Shown here: piece after piece, positions 1-13,100 of the stretch | How positions within the stretch are numbered: position 1 is the stretch's first letter | How the letters are laid out: each line of letters opens with the position of its first letter | Assembly: GCA_001687465.1 (NCBI GenBank) | Contig: LVLI01000242.1 | Span: 1 to 64,000, forward strand | DNA from: Halocafeteria seosinensis | Lineage: Eukaryota > Sar > Bigyra > Bicosoecida | DNA length: 64,000 bases | Direction of reading: 5' to 3' | The notes under the pieces: generated by a model | What the model saw: only the letters and a program-made list of their open reading frames with translations | The model's database searches: none | What the model was told of the DNA's origin: nothing | Made by a program: the position numbers and the translations under genes

Positions 1-17
1 GCAATACGGTANNTGTN

Positions 18-18
18 N

Positions 19-94
<76 letters not shown>
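18..94. repeat. (GT)n microsatellite
   Basis: An almost uninterrupted run of about 37 GT units follows four ambiguous bases (positions 12, 13, 17 and 18). The ambiguity codes show draft assembly with uncertain base calls, so the true length of this tract is not fixed by the sequence given. Confidence 0.97.
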
Positions 95-96
<2 letters not shown>

Positions 97-1685
97 GTGA
101 AGTGTAAATCGAACATCAAGACCAGGGAATACGGTATACAGTACATATATACATACGTGTAACCGTTGAACCAACCGGGGGAGTACTGTAACACTGTGTA
201 CAGATGTACATCACGAAACATACCCAGTAGTGTAGTATTATCAAGGATGTGCAAACAAAACCCACTCTGCACTCAAACGCAATCATACATGAAGATACAT
301 CTGGGAGGTATGCAGCTATAGGATCCAGTGCAGCCTCAATGATTGCCGCACTCAATAATCGATCCCGAATAGAGTTTCGGTTATGCGTATCCGCGAAGAT
401 GCCCATTGTAACGTGTCATTATTGCAGCGATTGAAAGGGACATAAGTGGTCGTTGGCAATTTGTGCAAGAACTCTTAAACGACGAAAATGCGAGCTCTTG
501 GAGCGAAGTAATACTGTACCTGTTGCAGTGCCTTTACTGTACATAAGCCTCAGAGGTAAAGTCACAGCAAACGGTACCTAGATATCCACCATCGCCAGAA
601 ACTAGAAATCTCATAGAATTTGCTTTATTCTTAATGGTTTTGAGATACCTACCGGTAGTACACGGGGAGCGGCGCCAAGTTCGGAGTTCGTTGCACTGGC
701 ATACTGTAGGTGTCACAATCGGTGCCTTGGCGGCGCTATAGTAGACTCTGTACCTATTCCCTTGCGGAAATACACATGTAACTTCCAAACACACACACAC
801 ACACATGTGACTGATAGTCCACCGGTCGGGGAGTTGACCGCATCCTCTTAACGCAGGTAGGGTTCACCCCTCGCAGGTACGGTTCACCTCTCACACGGCG
901 TAGCGTAGCCTGTAGCAGACCCGTCTTCCGGTAGGAGCAATACCAATACACACGCAAGTCTTGTGCCCAGTTCTCCAACCTTGAAACTTCAACTTGTTAT
1001 CGAACGATTGTTGACACGCTCATATTGATGCTTTATGCCATAGTTTATGGACATCTCAGAGGTATTGAACTAAGAGCGCAATCGCGCGCAACAACCAACA
1101 GGTCATTGTAGATGGAAAAAGGGCTACATGACACTATGATAGAGTTGGCTGTATGGAACACTGTCTTTCATAATTACAGAGCACCTCCTACATCTGAAAG
1201 GCTTACAGGTCTTTTTCCTTCTATTTGGATGTAAACTCAGTTGACGGCAGAGAAAGAGGGACAACCAGCATGCTCCATGGATGGCGCAAGTGAGTAATTC
1301 CGGGGTCGCTTCAAGGTCGCAACGCTGCTTAGCAACAGCATGCTATACTGGCTTTTTCTGACGGCATTTCAGCACTCTCTATGGGCTCCAGGAGTTCGTC
1401 AGAGTCACCCGCAACTAGTTCAACACGCTGCATTGAGACTTAGGGCTTGACTGAATTTAGAGCAGTGAAACAGGGAATCCGGTTGAAGCGAGTTCTGGGA
1501 GTTTTCGCTCGTTCTCCTGGACTTGTTTGATTGCACTTTCTGCTCCTCCTTCTCTTATCACAGTGCCGGACGAGCCGAACAAGGATATCCTACATGGGTC
1601 GTTCATTTCCCGGAAGAAGTGACGTAGAGGCTCTCAGAAGTGAGCTTGCGTACTAATTCCACAGGCCTCGGGAGTTGGCTCAAGG
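95..1685. other. Intergenic region without a supported gene
   Basis: Only short, mutually contradictory open frames occur here. The one recognisable feature is the dispersed repeat at 789-955, listed separately. The last few hundred bases should hold the promoter and leader of the leishmanolysin gene; I see no TATA box or other defined motif I would defend. Confidence 0.6.
789..955 (-). repeat. Dispersed SINE-like repeat, copy 1
   Basis: An (AC)n tract (789-805) is followed by a core that recurs at 21103-21245 and 23446-23560. The shared core around 806-851 contains GACCGCATCCTCTTAACG. The distal part (about 926-955) recurs on the opposite strand at 20318-20347 with one mismatch in 30. Read on the minus strand, the element ends in a (GT)n tail, as some short retroposons do. 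Between core and distal part this copy has a local duplication of a motif like AGGTACGGTTCACC. No coding capacity is seen. Confidence 0.65.
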
Positions 1686-4600
1686 ATGAGATTCTCCAGG
1701 GATAACACCCTTTTCATACCTTTTATAGCTGTTTTGGTTACGGTCCAGCTAGTCCATAGAGTGACTGGAAGTGCCAATGAAGCTTTCGAAGTACGAGGAA
1801 ATGGAAAGAAAAATAGAGTATCCTCCGGCTCTCAACGTCATTCAGAAGGACACCGCTGCATACACGATGACATTATGAGCAAAGTCGGCCGGCGGTTCGA
1901 TACAAGAACTCCTCAAAAGTATCGGATCAAGAGTTTAGAGAGTGGATCTAGCGAAAGCGAAGAAGCTGCGCGGACTACGGAACAAAACGAGAGAAGACGA
2001 GGAGGTATAAGAGAGTTGGCAACAACTTCGAGTGATTTCGAAAAGATGAGAATCACAGTCGATTGGCATTTCATTGACAACCCGGGAGACGATAAAGATA
2101 CGGATGATGCAGGGGGCGAATATTTCGCTTGTAGTGGTGATAATTCACAATACATGGATGTAAATGGTGCAATGAGAAGTTGTGGTTCTGGTGACGTCCT
2201 GTCCAACTCCAAGAGGGACTATTTGAAGAACACCCTTGTGCATGACGCCATGGATTACTTTGAGAAGACTCTTTCTGTCGTCCCTGTTGATGGCAATTTG
2301 GTCCTGGATTCACCGTTTACTTGCTTCGACGATTACACTTTCATATGCTGTAAACGTAAGTGGATGCGCGGCTGAATGAAGAGTGCGTGAAGATCCCACT
2401 GTACTCTGCCTCGTTCCAGGTTTAACCCCGGATGATGATCAGAATACTGGAATTGACAATTCTGATTTTCATCTCTACGTGACGGCGAGACCGACGGGTG
2501 GTTCGATTCTCGCTTGGGCTCTCACATGTCAGGTATGTACAAGTGCCCGCCATTGGACAAGTTTACCCCGAAACACGTGTTTCCTGTTTGCGCAGACTGA
2601 CTCGGATGGTCGTCCTATATCTGCGCAGCTAAACTTTGACCCTTCTCGGATCAGTACTGATTTGGATAAACGCCGAGAACAGACTATTACTGCGATGCAC
2701 GAGGCAACCCATGGACTGGGGTTTAGCGCGTCAGTATTTAGTAACTTGGGAATAATTCAGTCGTTCAACAAGAATGGGAAGACACTCAAGCGCATAGTGT
2801 CGCCGAGTGTAGCTGAAGCGGCAAAGGTCCATTACGATTGTTCTGACTGGGGAGACGCTGGTGGAGAGATTGAAGACGGAGGCGGGAGGGGAACAGCAGG
2901 TTCTCATTGGGAAAAGCGTGTTCTGTCTGATGTAAGGGCTTCGGGTCGTTGTAAATATTCTGGCGGGGGTATGTTTTTTCTTCGTCGTTTCGTGCAGGAA
3001 TATATGACAGGAAGATCAGAACCGAACACTGTTGTGAGTACTTTCACTCTTGCGTTCTTTGCGGATACCGGATGGTATATCCCTGATTACGCGCAAGCCG
3101 AGTCGTTGTTATGGGGTGAATCCCAAGGGTGCACGTTTCCACGTAGTACATGTGACAACTGGGGGTCCCGCTATTTCTGCGAAGTTTCTGATCAACAAGG
3201 GTGCTCGATTGACTACAAGTGGTTGGCCAAGTGCAACTTAAGGGATTATGGATATGAACTTGCCAGTCATTTCCAGTACTTTAATGACCCGGAATTAGGC
3301 GGGAGAGACCAGCTTGCCGATTTTTGCCCGTATTTTTCTCGTCGGTCCGGTGGAGACTGCACGGATAGCAGTACCACAACAATTTGGTTTTACGGAGAAC
3401 AGGTGGGACCCAGTAGCATGTGTTTTACCGGTACCTGGAAACATGTTGCCAGCTCTGCCTCGGGTAATCACCATGGATGCTTGAAGACTTCGTGCGATTC
3501 CCAGAGCCTTCGTCTCGTGGTAGAATTCGATACCACAGACGGTGTGGAAACGCTTAAGTGCCCTTCGTCAGGTGGTACAGTTGACTTGCAATCTGAAGGA
3601 TTGGAAAGCTTTGAGGGGACCATAGATTGCCCCCCTTCGGACGTCCGTTGCACAGGGGATCCCTGTGATAACAATAATTGTGACGGACATGGTACTTGTA
3701 ACAGCGATGATGGTACTTGCACTTGCGACTCTGGATATTACGGCTCTGATAAATACAGCTGCGATCGGAAACTATGCCCTGGTCAGGACAGCAGGGATGA
3801 TACAGCTTGTTCGGGGCAAGGGGAGTGTGACAAGGAAACGGGCGAATGCGACTGCGATGCCGGTTTCAGTGGAGACGATTGCAGCGAAATCGGCTGTCCA
3901 AAAGGCGGTACGAGTGACTCGTGTCCAACTGGTGAGAGTATGTGCGAGTGTTCTGGTAGAGGGTCTTGTAATAGTACAACGGGTGTCTGCGATTGTGAAA
4001 TTGACTGGTGGGGAGACGCTTGCGATAAGAGAGAGTGCCCGAAGGCAGACAATGGTGAACGGTGTCATGGCGGCTCTGTGGGAAGTTGCAACACTGAATA
4101 TGGTCTTTGTGAATGCACTGATCAAACCAATGCTCCCAATGGAGATGGGACTGTTCATTATTTCGGATCTGCGTGTGAAAACAGAACTACTGGTCCGCGC
4201 CCACGTGTCCCTCTTCACTACTACGGAGAACCAATCGGGAACAACCTCACCAACATAGCTTCAGTTGTTCACGATAGTGCCTCAGCGGAAGAGTTTAAGT
4301 ATTATCGCTTTGAAGTAGCCTCCACCGAACATCCTGTTACATTGACCCTTCAGGTAACGGACCCTGCAACCACAACAGGAGAAGACTTGCCGGAGCTGTT
4401 CGCCTCGTTTGAGGCAGCCGGCGAACCTCTCCTAAATGATCACCAATTTGGTCCGACCAAAGTGGACGGGAGCAAGGGAGTGACTGAGATTGTCTTCGAA
4501 GATACTGGCCAAGAGGCGGGGGACTTTAGCTCTCCAGGTACAATGCATGTTAATGTTGTGAGCCTTAAGACGGATGTCTCATTTTTCCTAAACTTGACCC

Positions 4601-6930
4601 GGGATGGCTGTGCTCTGTTGGATTGCGCCCATGGAGCCGAGTGTTCATCAGCGCGATGTATATGCAAACGATGGACTGATCCACTGGACAGCAAGCGAAC
4701 TTATGGTTACAGTGATCGCTTGTGTGAAACCCCCGACTGTCCTGGGGATCCAGACTGTGGTGGCTCACGGGGTGATTGTATTGCTCAGCCAAGGAATTCT
4801 AGCGATCCTCCCAAGTGTGAATGCAAAGATACGTTCGAAGGAGATGCATGTCAAGACTACACTGTAACTGCCGAAACATTTGTTCCTGGTGCTATCTCGA
4901 GTGGACGGAATGATTCCAAAGTGTTTCAATCGAGAGAAGATGTAGAAGCGCGCTTCGCTGGGGTACGCCCCTCCGATTCTGACGGCACTGAAATGCAAGA
5001 ACGATTCACCGTGACGTTTGTAGTGTCAGATGAACTGAAGCGAGGGGACTGGCATTACCCCTTTTTGTTAGACCCTGTTCTTTTGAATGAAAATTACGGA
5101 TTAAATGGTACTCTGGGCATGTACATAAAATTGGACGGCTCCCGTTCCCCCCTAGCGGACCCGTTGCTGCTCACGAGGACTGAAAGTAGGCCTACATTGA
5201 CCGACCACGATATGTTGGATACAACATCATGGGCGGAAGCGAAAGATATACACGAAATTTCTGCAACGCTTAATTCAGACATTTACTTTGGCGGCGTATT
5301 GAATGGCAAGTACGGGAGGGATGTATTGCGGTATGATGCAACCGTGGAGATATCGAACGGGTGCCCGCCGGGCTTGGAGATGTGCTCCCAGAGAGGAAGC
5401 TGCGATCCGTCAACTAAATCTTGCATTTGTGACAGTGGTTGGGGAGGTGTTAAGTGTGACACCCCTGTGACGGAGTTAGAGGCAGGGAGAGAAGTGGTAG
5501 CGGACAATATTCCGATTGGTGGTTGGCGATATTTCGTTCTTCCGCTTGCGTCAACGACTAACGAGCTGGAGATAGTGGGTAAGGATACCTCGGTTTCCCG
5601 CAGAGCGCAGCCTGCTGTTGTTGCTGCTTTTGACAAGAAGAGGAGAGCAACTAGTTTGGGTCGTTTACGTGACCCAAGCGCATTCTATGATTACGATGGA
5701 TACACGCGAATTGCACGCGGTGCTACAGCGCAGCGATCAGAGGAAGCAAACATTCAAGGGGGAAACACCGCCAGTCAATCCACCCGCAACGAAGAACGGC
5801 AACAAAAACTCATTATCAAACGCGATTCGTCTTCACTATCTGGTCAGTCGGCGCAGTTCTTATACGTAGGGGCACAGAATGTACCCCAGGCTGCTGCCGA
5901 TGCTACCGTGAAGCTTACTGTCACAGCTCGGCATAACATATCTATTCCCGCTGAATGTCAAGAAGACTGCAGCAATAGGTTTTGCCGAGGCCGCGGAGAG
6001 TATGTGCTTGTGAACGGCGCACCAGAATGTCGGTGCAATGAGGGCTGGAGTAAAGAGAGTTGGTGCGCATCTCCGCGCTACAATTCACTGCAGAATATCC
6101 CCTCTGCAGCACAATCCATTAGCTTTCTATGCAGTATTTGCAAGAAAACAAACGAAATGAATCGAGGGGAGATGCAGATCTTTCGTGTGTCTCAACCTCT
6201 ACAGGCGCATATCGGTTTAAGACTGACCGCCCGAGCGGCAACTTCAGCGGAAGCTTCCTCCGACAATCTAAGCAACGTTACCCACGCCAATCCCTCGCTG
6301 CTGGTCTCGCAAAGATTACCAAGAAGCATTACAGATTTTGCGTTCATATCTTCTACAGGTAGCGCTGAGGAATCCTTGACTCTAGGCGACATATCCCTGA
6401 CTGGCAGCTACTTCTTCGCAGTGTTCGCGAATTCCGACTCGACGTACACGGCGTCGAGCAGCCGTGAGCAAGTTGCAGAACCTGACCGCGACGCGGGATC
6501 ATTCGCTGAGAGCGTCGGTAATTGGCTCATAGCAACAACTTCAGGCAATCTTGTACTGGCTTTCATCTGCGTTTTGGCTTTCCTTTTCCTTTCTTGCTTC
6601 AGTATCAACCGCCTTTGCAAGGGCAAAGTACTTGAATACTATGAAGGGAGGCAAACACCAGAAGAGCATGAAACAAAAGCTGAAGCGGCGCCACTTTCCG
6701 GAACAAACCCTATAGCTTTCGAAGACGACGAAGATGATTCCTCAATACGAATTTCAAGCAAGCGTCCGCCTCCCAAAATCTTCTCCGCGAGAGACATGAA
6801 TGTGGAACAGTTTGAGACATACCAGTCAACAGCATCCTCTCGGCACTTGGGTGGCAAGAGTCCCGGTTTTAAGCCACAGGAACGGACCATGTCAAAGAAG
6901 CATGTACCAGGTCCTCCCTCGAGGAAGTAG
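1686..6930 (+). CDS. Leishmanolysin-like (GP63, M8) zinc metalloprotease with EGF-like repeats and C-terminal membrane anchor
   Basis: Spliced exons 1686-2355, 2420-2532, 2596-2931 and 2998-6930 sum exactly to 1683 codons plus stop. Introns of 63 nt (2533-2595) and 66 nt (2932-2997) lack stops and are multiples of three, so an unspliced reading looks open; removing them restores family sequence (TCQTDSDGRP, VLSDEYMTGR). Seen: a signal peptide at the N-terminus; the metzincin motif HEATHGLGF (about residue 296); the distal zinc-ligand region GSHWEKR; then SGWY-like ADTGWY. After the catalytic domain come several Cys-rich EGF/tenascin-like units (3660-4180, 4600-4860, 5360-5460, 5960-6070), a transmembrane helix near 6520-6610 and a cytoplasmic tail of about 100 residues. 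Family role: secreted or surface endopeptidase acting on extracellular proteins. The long EGF region and true transmembrane anchor differ from GPI-anchored kinetoplastid GP63. Confidence 0.93.
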
Positions 6931-6969
6931 GGTTCCGCTTATGCTTTGTGGTTTTTGTGGTTCATCGAG

Positions 6970-7557
6970 TTACGGCGCCTTGTTGGATTCCCCTGCCGGA
7001 AGCTTCCCTTCGGAATTATGTTTTTGCATCGCCCTCTTTCTTTTCTTTGCCTTGTTTTTTTGAACTTTACGTATCTTCTGCTCTAACTTTGAGTTTGTTC
7101 CGTTGTAATAAACATCAAGACGTTCCAGTAGTTTTCGCCTCGCAATTTTTCGATTCTGTTCAAGACTTCTAGTCTGATGACAAGAGACGACGATATCTGT
7201 CGGAAAAATCAAGACACACCATGAATTCATACCAGGAAATAAATACGGTTTACTATACGCACTCGTTGGATGATGCTTCAGAACCACATTGTTACGTGTC
7301 GTGTTGACTTTCTGGCCACCTCGTCCCGAGCCCATGACGAATTGTTCATGCAAGTCCTCGTCTCGGAGTACTGACGTTGGATCCACATACTCGGTAGAAC
7401 TCTTCCGGAGTGAGTTTGTGGACAAGTATACCGCCGACGGGAGGCATCCGGGTTGCGCTCGGGACACTTGAGTTCTCCTCCAGAGTACACGAAGGGATAA
7501 GTGGCGGTTAGGAAATACACGTGGGCTCTTCACAAGTCGTATTATTCGAAAGCACAT
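6970..7557 (-). CDS. Mitochondrial class I release-factor-like protein (C12orf65/MTRFR type)
   Basis: Exons 7557-7263 and 7196-6970 give 173 residues. The 66-nt intron (7197-7262) has no in-frame stop, but removing it restores the conserved stretch PTNIVVSCHQTRSL. The GGQ loop is present as GSGRGGQKVNTTRNN, the motif that enters the ribosomal peptidyl-transferase centre to hydrolyse peptidyl-tRNA. The protein lacks the codon-recognition domain of full release factors and ends in a Lys/Arg-rich tail (KKRKRAMQK), both typical of the MTRFR/ICT1 group that rescues stalled mitoribosomes. The Arg-rich N-terminus without acidic residues looks like a mitochondrial presequence. Its stop codon lies 39 bp from that of the convergent leishmanolysin gene, so their 3' UTRs must overlap. 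Confidence 0.9.
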   Translation of the reverse strand: MCFRIIRLVKSPRVFPNRHLSLRVLWRRTQVSRAQPGCLPSAVYLSTNSLRKSSTEYVDPTSVLRDEDLHEQFVMGSGRGGQKVNTTRNNVVLKHHPTSAYSKPYLFPGMNSWCVLIFPTDIVVSCHQTRSLEQNRKIARRKLLERLDVYYNGTNSKLEQKIRKVQKNKAKKRKRAMQKHNSEGKLPAGESNKAP

Positions 7558-7637
7558 GGTTTGATATTCAATTTTACTGAACGGCCAACGTAGGAGCCAA
7601 TCAATCCAATTCTAGGAACCTGAACTGTAGAGGGTGA

Positions 7638-9353
7638 ATGAGCTGTACAAGCACAATTCAAAGACTCTTGACTTCTTCACATCATCGACTTGGACGTTTA
7701 CGATTCCATCGCTTCTCCTGCCGTGTTTCTTTCAAGTTCCCCTGCTATTTCAGAACCATGTCCACGACGCACAATATTTCCGCCGAAGCCAGCGAGGCGA
7801 TGGGCAAGGAGTTCATTGAGTACAATGAACAATGTCCGACGCCCTTCCACTCGGTAGCCGCCATGGCAAAACAACTCGAGGAACAAGGATTCCAAAAGCT
7901 TTCCGAGCGCAACAAGTGGGATCTTCAGCCTTTGGGCAAGTACTACGTAATTCGAAACCAGGGGACCATGGTACGTGCCGGATTTTGGAAGGTGTAGCTG
8001 TGGTATCTTTTTAATGATCTGAATCTTTGCAGTGTGCTTTCGCCTTGGGAGGTAATTTTGTCCCCGGCAATGGAGCTACCATTTGTGCAGCGCATACTGA
8101 CAGCCCCTGTCTCAAGGTAAAGCCCGTCTCCAAGATTGACAAGTTTGGGTATTGTCAGATTGGAGTCGAGACGTACGGGGGACTACTGGCGCATACCTGG
8201 TTTGATCGCGATCTTAGCGTCGCTGGGCGCGTTGTCGTCGACGATGGATCCGGCAAGTACCAGTCTAAATTAGTGAGGATCCCTGAGCCTATCATGCGCA
8301 TACCGAATGTGGCAATTCATTTGCAAAGTACCGATGAGCGCAGTGCGTTCAAAGTGAATAAGGAAGATCACCTTGCAGCTGTCTTGTCGACGGCAGCGTA
8401 CGACGAACTCGTTGGTGCAGAGAAGTCATCGGATGGAAATCACCACGGATCGTTCGTTCAGCGAATTGCCAAGGAATTGGATGTATCCCCTGGTAGCATT
8501 AGAGATTTTGAATTGCATCTTTTTGACACTCAACCGGGTACTTTGGGAGGGCTGCACAAAGAGTTCGTGTTCGCCCCACGTCTTGACAACCAGGTGTCAT
8601 GTTTTGCGTCGATGAAGGTAAGCCAGCGTCTACAAGAGCTTAGAAACTCATTTCAATCTGTCATTTTTTCATTAAGTGCATTCAGGCTTTGATAAGTTCC
8701 ATTGGCTCTGGATCTAGTTTTGAGAACGATAAGAATGCTAGAGTGATTGCGTGTTTCGACCACGAAGAAGTTGGGTCTCGTTCAATCGCTGGCGCCGGAA
8801 GCAACTTGCTATCGGACGTCATGAGCCGCATCAACCAAGGGGATGCTGAATTGAAGTCGATGAGTATTCGCCGATCAATCCTCATTTCTGCTGACAACGC
8901 CCATGCTGTGCATCCAAACTATTCCTCTAAGCACGAGAGCAATCACCGCCCCCAGATGCACTCAGGGATCGTCATCAAAGTCAACTCTAACCAGAGCTAT
9001 TCTACCACTTCCTCGACTTCATTCCTTTTCAGCAAAATTGCCGAGGAAGTAAATGCTCCCTACCAGAGATTCGTCGTTCGGCAAGATATGGGTTGTGGAT
9101 CCACGATTGGTATGTTTACGATTGCTCTCTGGCAGATTTCACTAATAGAACCATTAGTAGTATGTTCAATGCAGGCCCTATTCTTTCCACTGGACTTGGA
9201 ATGCGCACTATTGATGTGGGAGTTCCCCAATTAAGTATGCATTCCATTCGAGAGCAATGTGGAACTTCGGACCTTGTATCCACAGTCCGCATCTTGGAGA
9301 ATGCTTACAATCGTTTCCCGGAACTCGATGAAGCATTCGACCAAGACGAGTAG
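7638..9353 (+). CDS. DNPEP: Aspartyl aminopeptidase (M18 family)
   Basis: Four exons (7638-7970, 8033-8617, 8686-9109, 9175-9353) give 506 residues with introns of 62, 68 and 65 nt. The M18 metal ligands and catalytic residues sit in AAHTDSPCLKVKP, LDNQVSCFASM, CFDHEEVGSRS, SADNAHAVHPNY and QLSMHSIRE. The enzyme removes N-terminal Asp or Glu from peptides, with two zinc ions, usually as a dodecamer in the cytosol or vacuole. A second Met at 7758 would give 466 residues, close to the usual family length; the extra 40 residues before it are basic and hydroxylated, so they may be a mitochondrial targeting sequence or simply leader RNA. I kept the longer start because the frame is open, but both are possible. 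Confidence 0.95.
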
Positions 9354-10120
9354 TAATCCTGTCTTTTTTGCGTTTCAATACCTGAATAGACTCACAATCG
9401 CATGGAAGCTTGTTTCCATAGATTCTTACTGCTTTACACTTTGAACCAACGTAACTATTTGGCCACACTTAAGAAGTTCCAACAGACCGGGCGCTCGGCC
9501 CGGCTGCAGGCTTGCAAAGGTTGAATTTCGCTCCCATTTTGACGTTTATACGCATCTACAAGACTGCTGCTACTGATATCGATTGCCAGACGTACGCGAA
9601 CGTTCGTATAGATGCTCGTGAGAGTGTCTCAGGAGCACCCATTCGCTCTGTCTCGCGGAGAAGACTGGTAAGTGGAGGTGATACACTCAAAACTTCGGCG
9701 CTTGCTCTTTCGTTGGCGTGTTCTATAGGGTGTATTCGCCCAATTATGTTCGACTGTGGAGTCCCTGTGGGCACAGTGGTCATATGTGCTTCGAAAGAGG
9801 GTATTGTTGGGGTCATATGAGGGGCACATTCACTATAAATATGGGCTGAAAGGGACGGTCCTCCTATAAGACGCCCGTGTTGGAGTTGTGGTGTATGCGT
9901 CGGAGCCTGGGTGTTCCACTTGGCTCGACTCCCCCCAATGTCCCCCTTTAGTGGTGCCCTGACCACTTTTGTCGTATTCTACAGGGGAGCGCTGTGTATT
10001 GTACGAGGTATTACTCGTATAGTACACACCTACCTCTATGTGCTCGAGGAAATTCATTGGCTTGTATCATTACTGTGCAGAAAACGCAGTGTGTGCTGGG
10101 AACGCGCTTGGAGTGCAACC
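9354..10120. promoter_or_regulatory. Intergenic region and leader of the ankyrin gene
   Basis: No supported gene. The frame of the ankyrin gene stays open upstream to 9911, but that stretch is not repeat-like and is read as 5' leader. A TATAAAT string at about 9834 lies 290 bp before the chosen ATG and could be a core promoter element; this is only a string match. Start of the ankyrin frame is placed at the ATG at 10121. Confidence 0.4.
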
Positions 10121-13100
10121 ATGTCGTCGAGCGAAGGCGTTCCAGTCTCAGCGGCTGGACCAAGTGCAAGTTTAAGTGATCAAATAGTTCGAGGGATTGA
10201 GGATGGGTTGCATATTCACTCGCTGTTGAATGGCCCATCCCCCGCGACGACCGATGATTGCATCATTGCCTTCGACTTGGCCATCAAAGCCGCGAAACCG
10301 TTCTACGTGAAACAACTCTTGGAACATGGCATTGACCCCAATTGCAGGTTAAGAGGTGGGTCGTTCCCTATACAAATAGCGGCGGAAGCTCCACCGGGCG
10401 AGGAAAGTCAGGAAGAAGCCAACGAGATCATTCGGCTGCTCATTGAAGACTACGGGACTGATCCAAATGCGCTGGATAAGCGAGGGAGCACCACACCACT
10501 CATGAGAGCTTGTGCCGTAGGTAACTTAGAAACCGTCAAGTTACTCATTAAACTGGGTGCCAACGTCAACTGGGATAATATGGAAGGATGGAGAGCTTTG
10601 ATTTCTGCCTGTGATGGTGGACATTCGGAAATTGTGGAGTACTTGATCGAACAGGGGGCTGAAGTTAATTTTATTACGAAAAAGAAAGATGGATGGACAC
10701 CGCTCATGAAGGCTTGTAGAAAGGGTGATGTAGCGTGCGTAAAGTGCTTATTGGAACATGGAGCTGATTGGACGCTGACACCCCAGAATGGCTGGGGAGC
10801 TCTGCTTCAAGCTTGCTTTAGGTAAGTTTCCCGCTGCAAGTGTTACCGCAACCTGCTCCATGTATGCGATTTGCCTGTTTTCTCGAGCGTGCAGTGAAAG
10901 TATAGACTGTGTTCAGCTTTTGTTAGACTATGGAGCTTCGGTGAATGCAGCCACTGACCCCGAAAACGGGATTTCACCACTAATGGAGGTGGCAGCTAGA
11001 GGGAACGTCAAATTAGCGAGGTTGCTCATTGATCATGGTGCTGATGTCAACTGGAGAAACCGCAGAAATGGGTGGGGAGCCGTTTTGGAAGTATGCGCCA
11101 AAAATAAACTCGAATGTCTAAGTCTGCTGCTTAGCGCGGATGCTCAGGTAGACTGTTGGACCAATCCGGCCACGGGTGTTACGCCTTTGATTGAGGCTTG
11201 CTCTCGGGGACACGTGAAATGTGCGAAAATGCTATTAGACCACGGTGCTGATCCAGATGCCCGCAACACGGATAATGGATGGTCAGCCATGATGGAGGCT
11301 TGCGCTAAAGGTCAAATAGAAAGCGTCCGCCTCTTGATTGAGCACGGAGCCGATGTGAACTCCGTCACGAAACAGCCCAACGGTGACAGTCCGTTAATGA
11401 CGGCGTGCGGAAAAGGTCATGAAGAATGTGCAGAGCTATTGATTGAAGCAGGCGCGAGTGTTAATAAAGGCTCTAATGATGGATGGCGACCTGTCATATC
11501 TGCATGCGATAACGATAAACCGGGTTGTCTCCGCCTCCTGATTGAGGCTGGAGCTGAAGTTAACTTCTTCACGAATCCAGAGACGGGGTTCACTCCGTTA
11601 ATGAAAGCCTGTAGTAAAGGGAGCCCCGAATGCGTGCGGCTGCTTCTTACAGCAAATGCAAACGTTGACGCTGGAAACCTCAAGACGGGATGGAGAGCGG
11701 TGATGAACTGTGTCAAGGATCATCCGAAGGCGCGATCTAACCCTTGTGACGATGAAGACAGCATGACAGGAAGTGAAATAGAGGGCGATGCTGATGATGG
11801 GGGCATTGGAAGCATAGGAGGCTCCTCCGCTTCCTCACCGAATCGAGTTTGTGATACCGGGAAGTTACAGTGTCTGCAGCTGCTTATTGAAGAAGGCGCA
11901 GATGTTAATTTCCAGACTGAGAATCTAGATGGATGGTGCCCACTCATGAGAGCATGTAGAGAGGGAATCCCCGACTGTGTAAAAGTGTTACTACAAGGAG
12001 AAGCAGATCCAAATTTGTATAATCGGTCGAACGGAATGACAGTTCTGATGGAAGCAAGCTGTGTTTCTGGCCGTGTGGGGGCAGATTGTGTGAACGCACT
12101 AATAGATGATGAGAGAACGAATAAGGATATCGTTAGTAAAAAGTTAGGGAAAACGGCCATAGCACTTGCTTGTGAAAAGGGTAACTATGATACAACCAAT
12201 GCCCTACTGAGGGCGGGAGCGGATACGAGTATAGGGGCCTCGCGTGGCCTATCACCGTTGCAACTTGCGTGTATGAAAGGTCATGAACACGTCGTTAGAT
12301 TGCTACTTAATGCTGGCGTCGATGCCCGTCAAGCCATGGATATGAAAGGATATAGCAGCAAAGTTCCGAAGAGCGTTCAGTCTATGCTGAGTGAGCACGT
12401 GGTCGCTAAATGCGGCGCGGATGCAGATGCGGCTGCAGCAGAACTTCTGCGGGAGCTAGAGGAGGAAGAAGAAAAACAACATACGAAAGCCCAAAGGAGG
12501 AAGAGAAAGAAAGATAAACGGAAGCAAAAGGCAAAAGTGGAAAAAGATAAAACGAGTGATTCAGAGGGCCAGAAAGATAGTACCACTGCGGCGGTGACGG
12601 CAGCAACAGCCACACAAACTTCTAGCCGAACGTACGAAAACACCGAGGGTAGCGGCGTAACGACCTCTATTGAGAAAACAACCACTAACTCATCGATTGC
12701 TACATCTCGCGCGGACAAGACTGTTTCTTCTGGTCCTGATACTTCAGCCGGGGCAACGGCTGGGGTGTCAAGTGCAAGCTCCGGTAGCTCCAGCTCGAGC
12801 AGGGGCGCCAGTGGACAACAAGCTTCCACCAGAAGCAAGACACCGGTTAGAAATGAGGCTAAAGATACGAACGGGGTGATGTCCGAACCTAAGTGGACAG
12901 CCGTATCTAATAGGAGCAAGAATTCTACGAACAGCAAAAATAACCCTCGCGATGGATCGCAAAGTTCAGGGCACCAGACGGGAGACTTCGGAAATAATCA
13001 GCATGGGCAACACCGGGGCGTCCAGTCGAGTGGGTCTCGAAGTTCATCTGATGCCCAACAACGCTCTGGAAATCGACAGAATTCTTCACTGCAGCAGAAC

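Noticed and set aside
9512..9966. Overlapping frames on both strands upstream of the ankyrin gene
   Set aside because: They overlap each other on opposite strands without any recognisable protein pattern.
9911..10120. N-terminal extension of the ankyrin protein to an upstream Met
   Set aside because: The added 70 residues are not repeat-like or conserved-looking; the ATG at 10121 begins sequence of protein-like composition.
12377..12937. A 186-codon minus-strand frame opposite the low-complexity part of the ankyrin gene
   Set aside because: It mirrors the Glu/Lys/Ser-rich codons of the real gene and shows only the biased composition expected of an antisense shadow.
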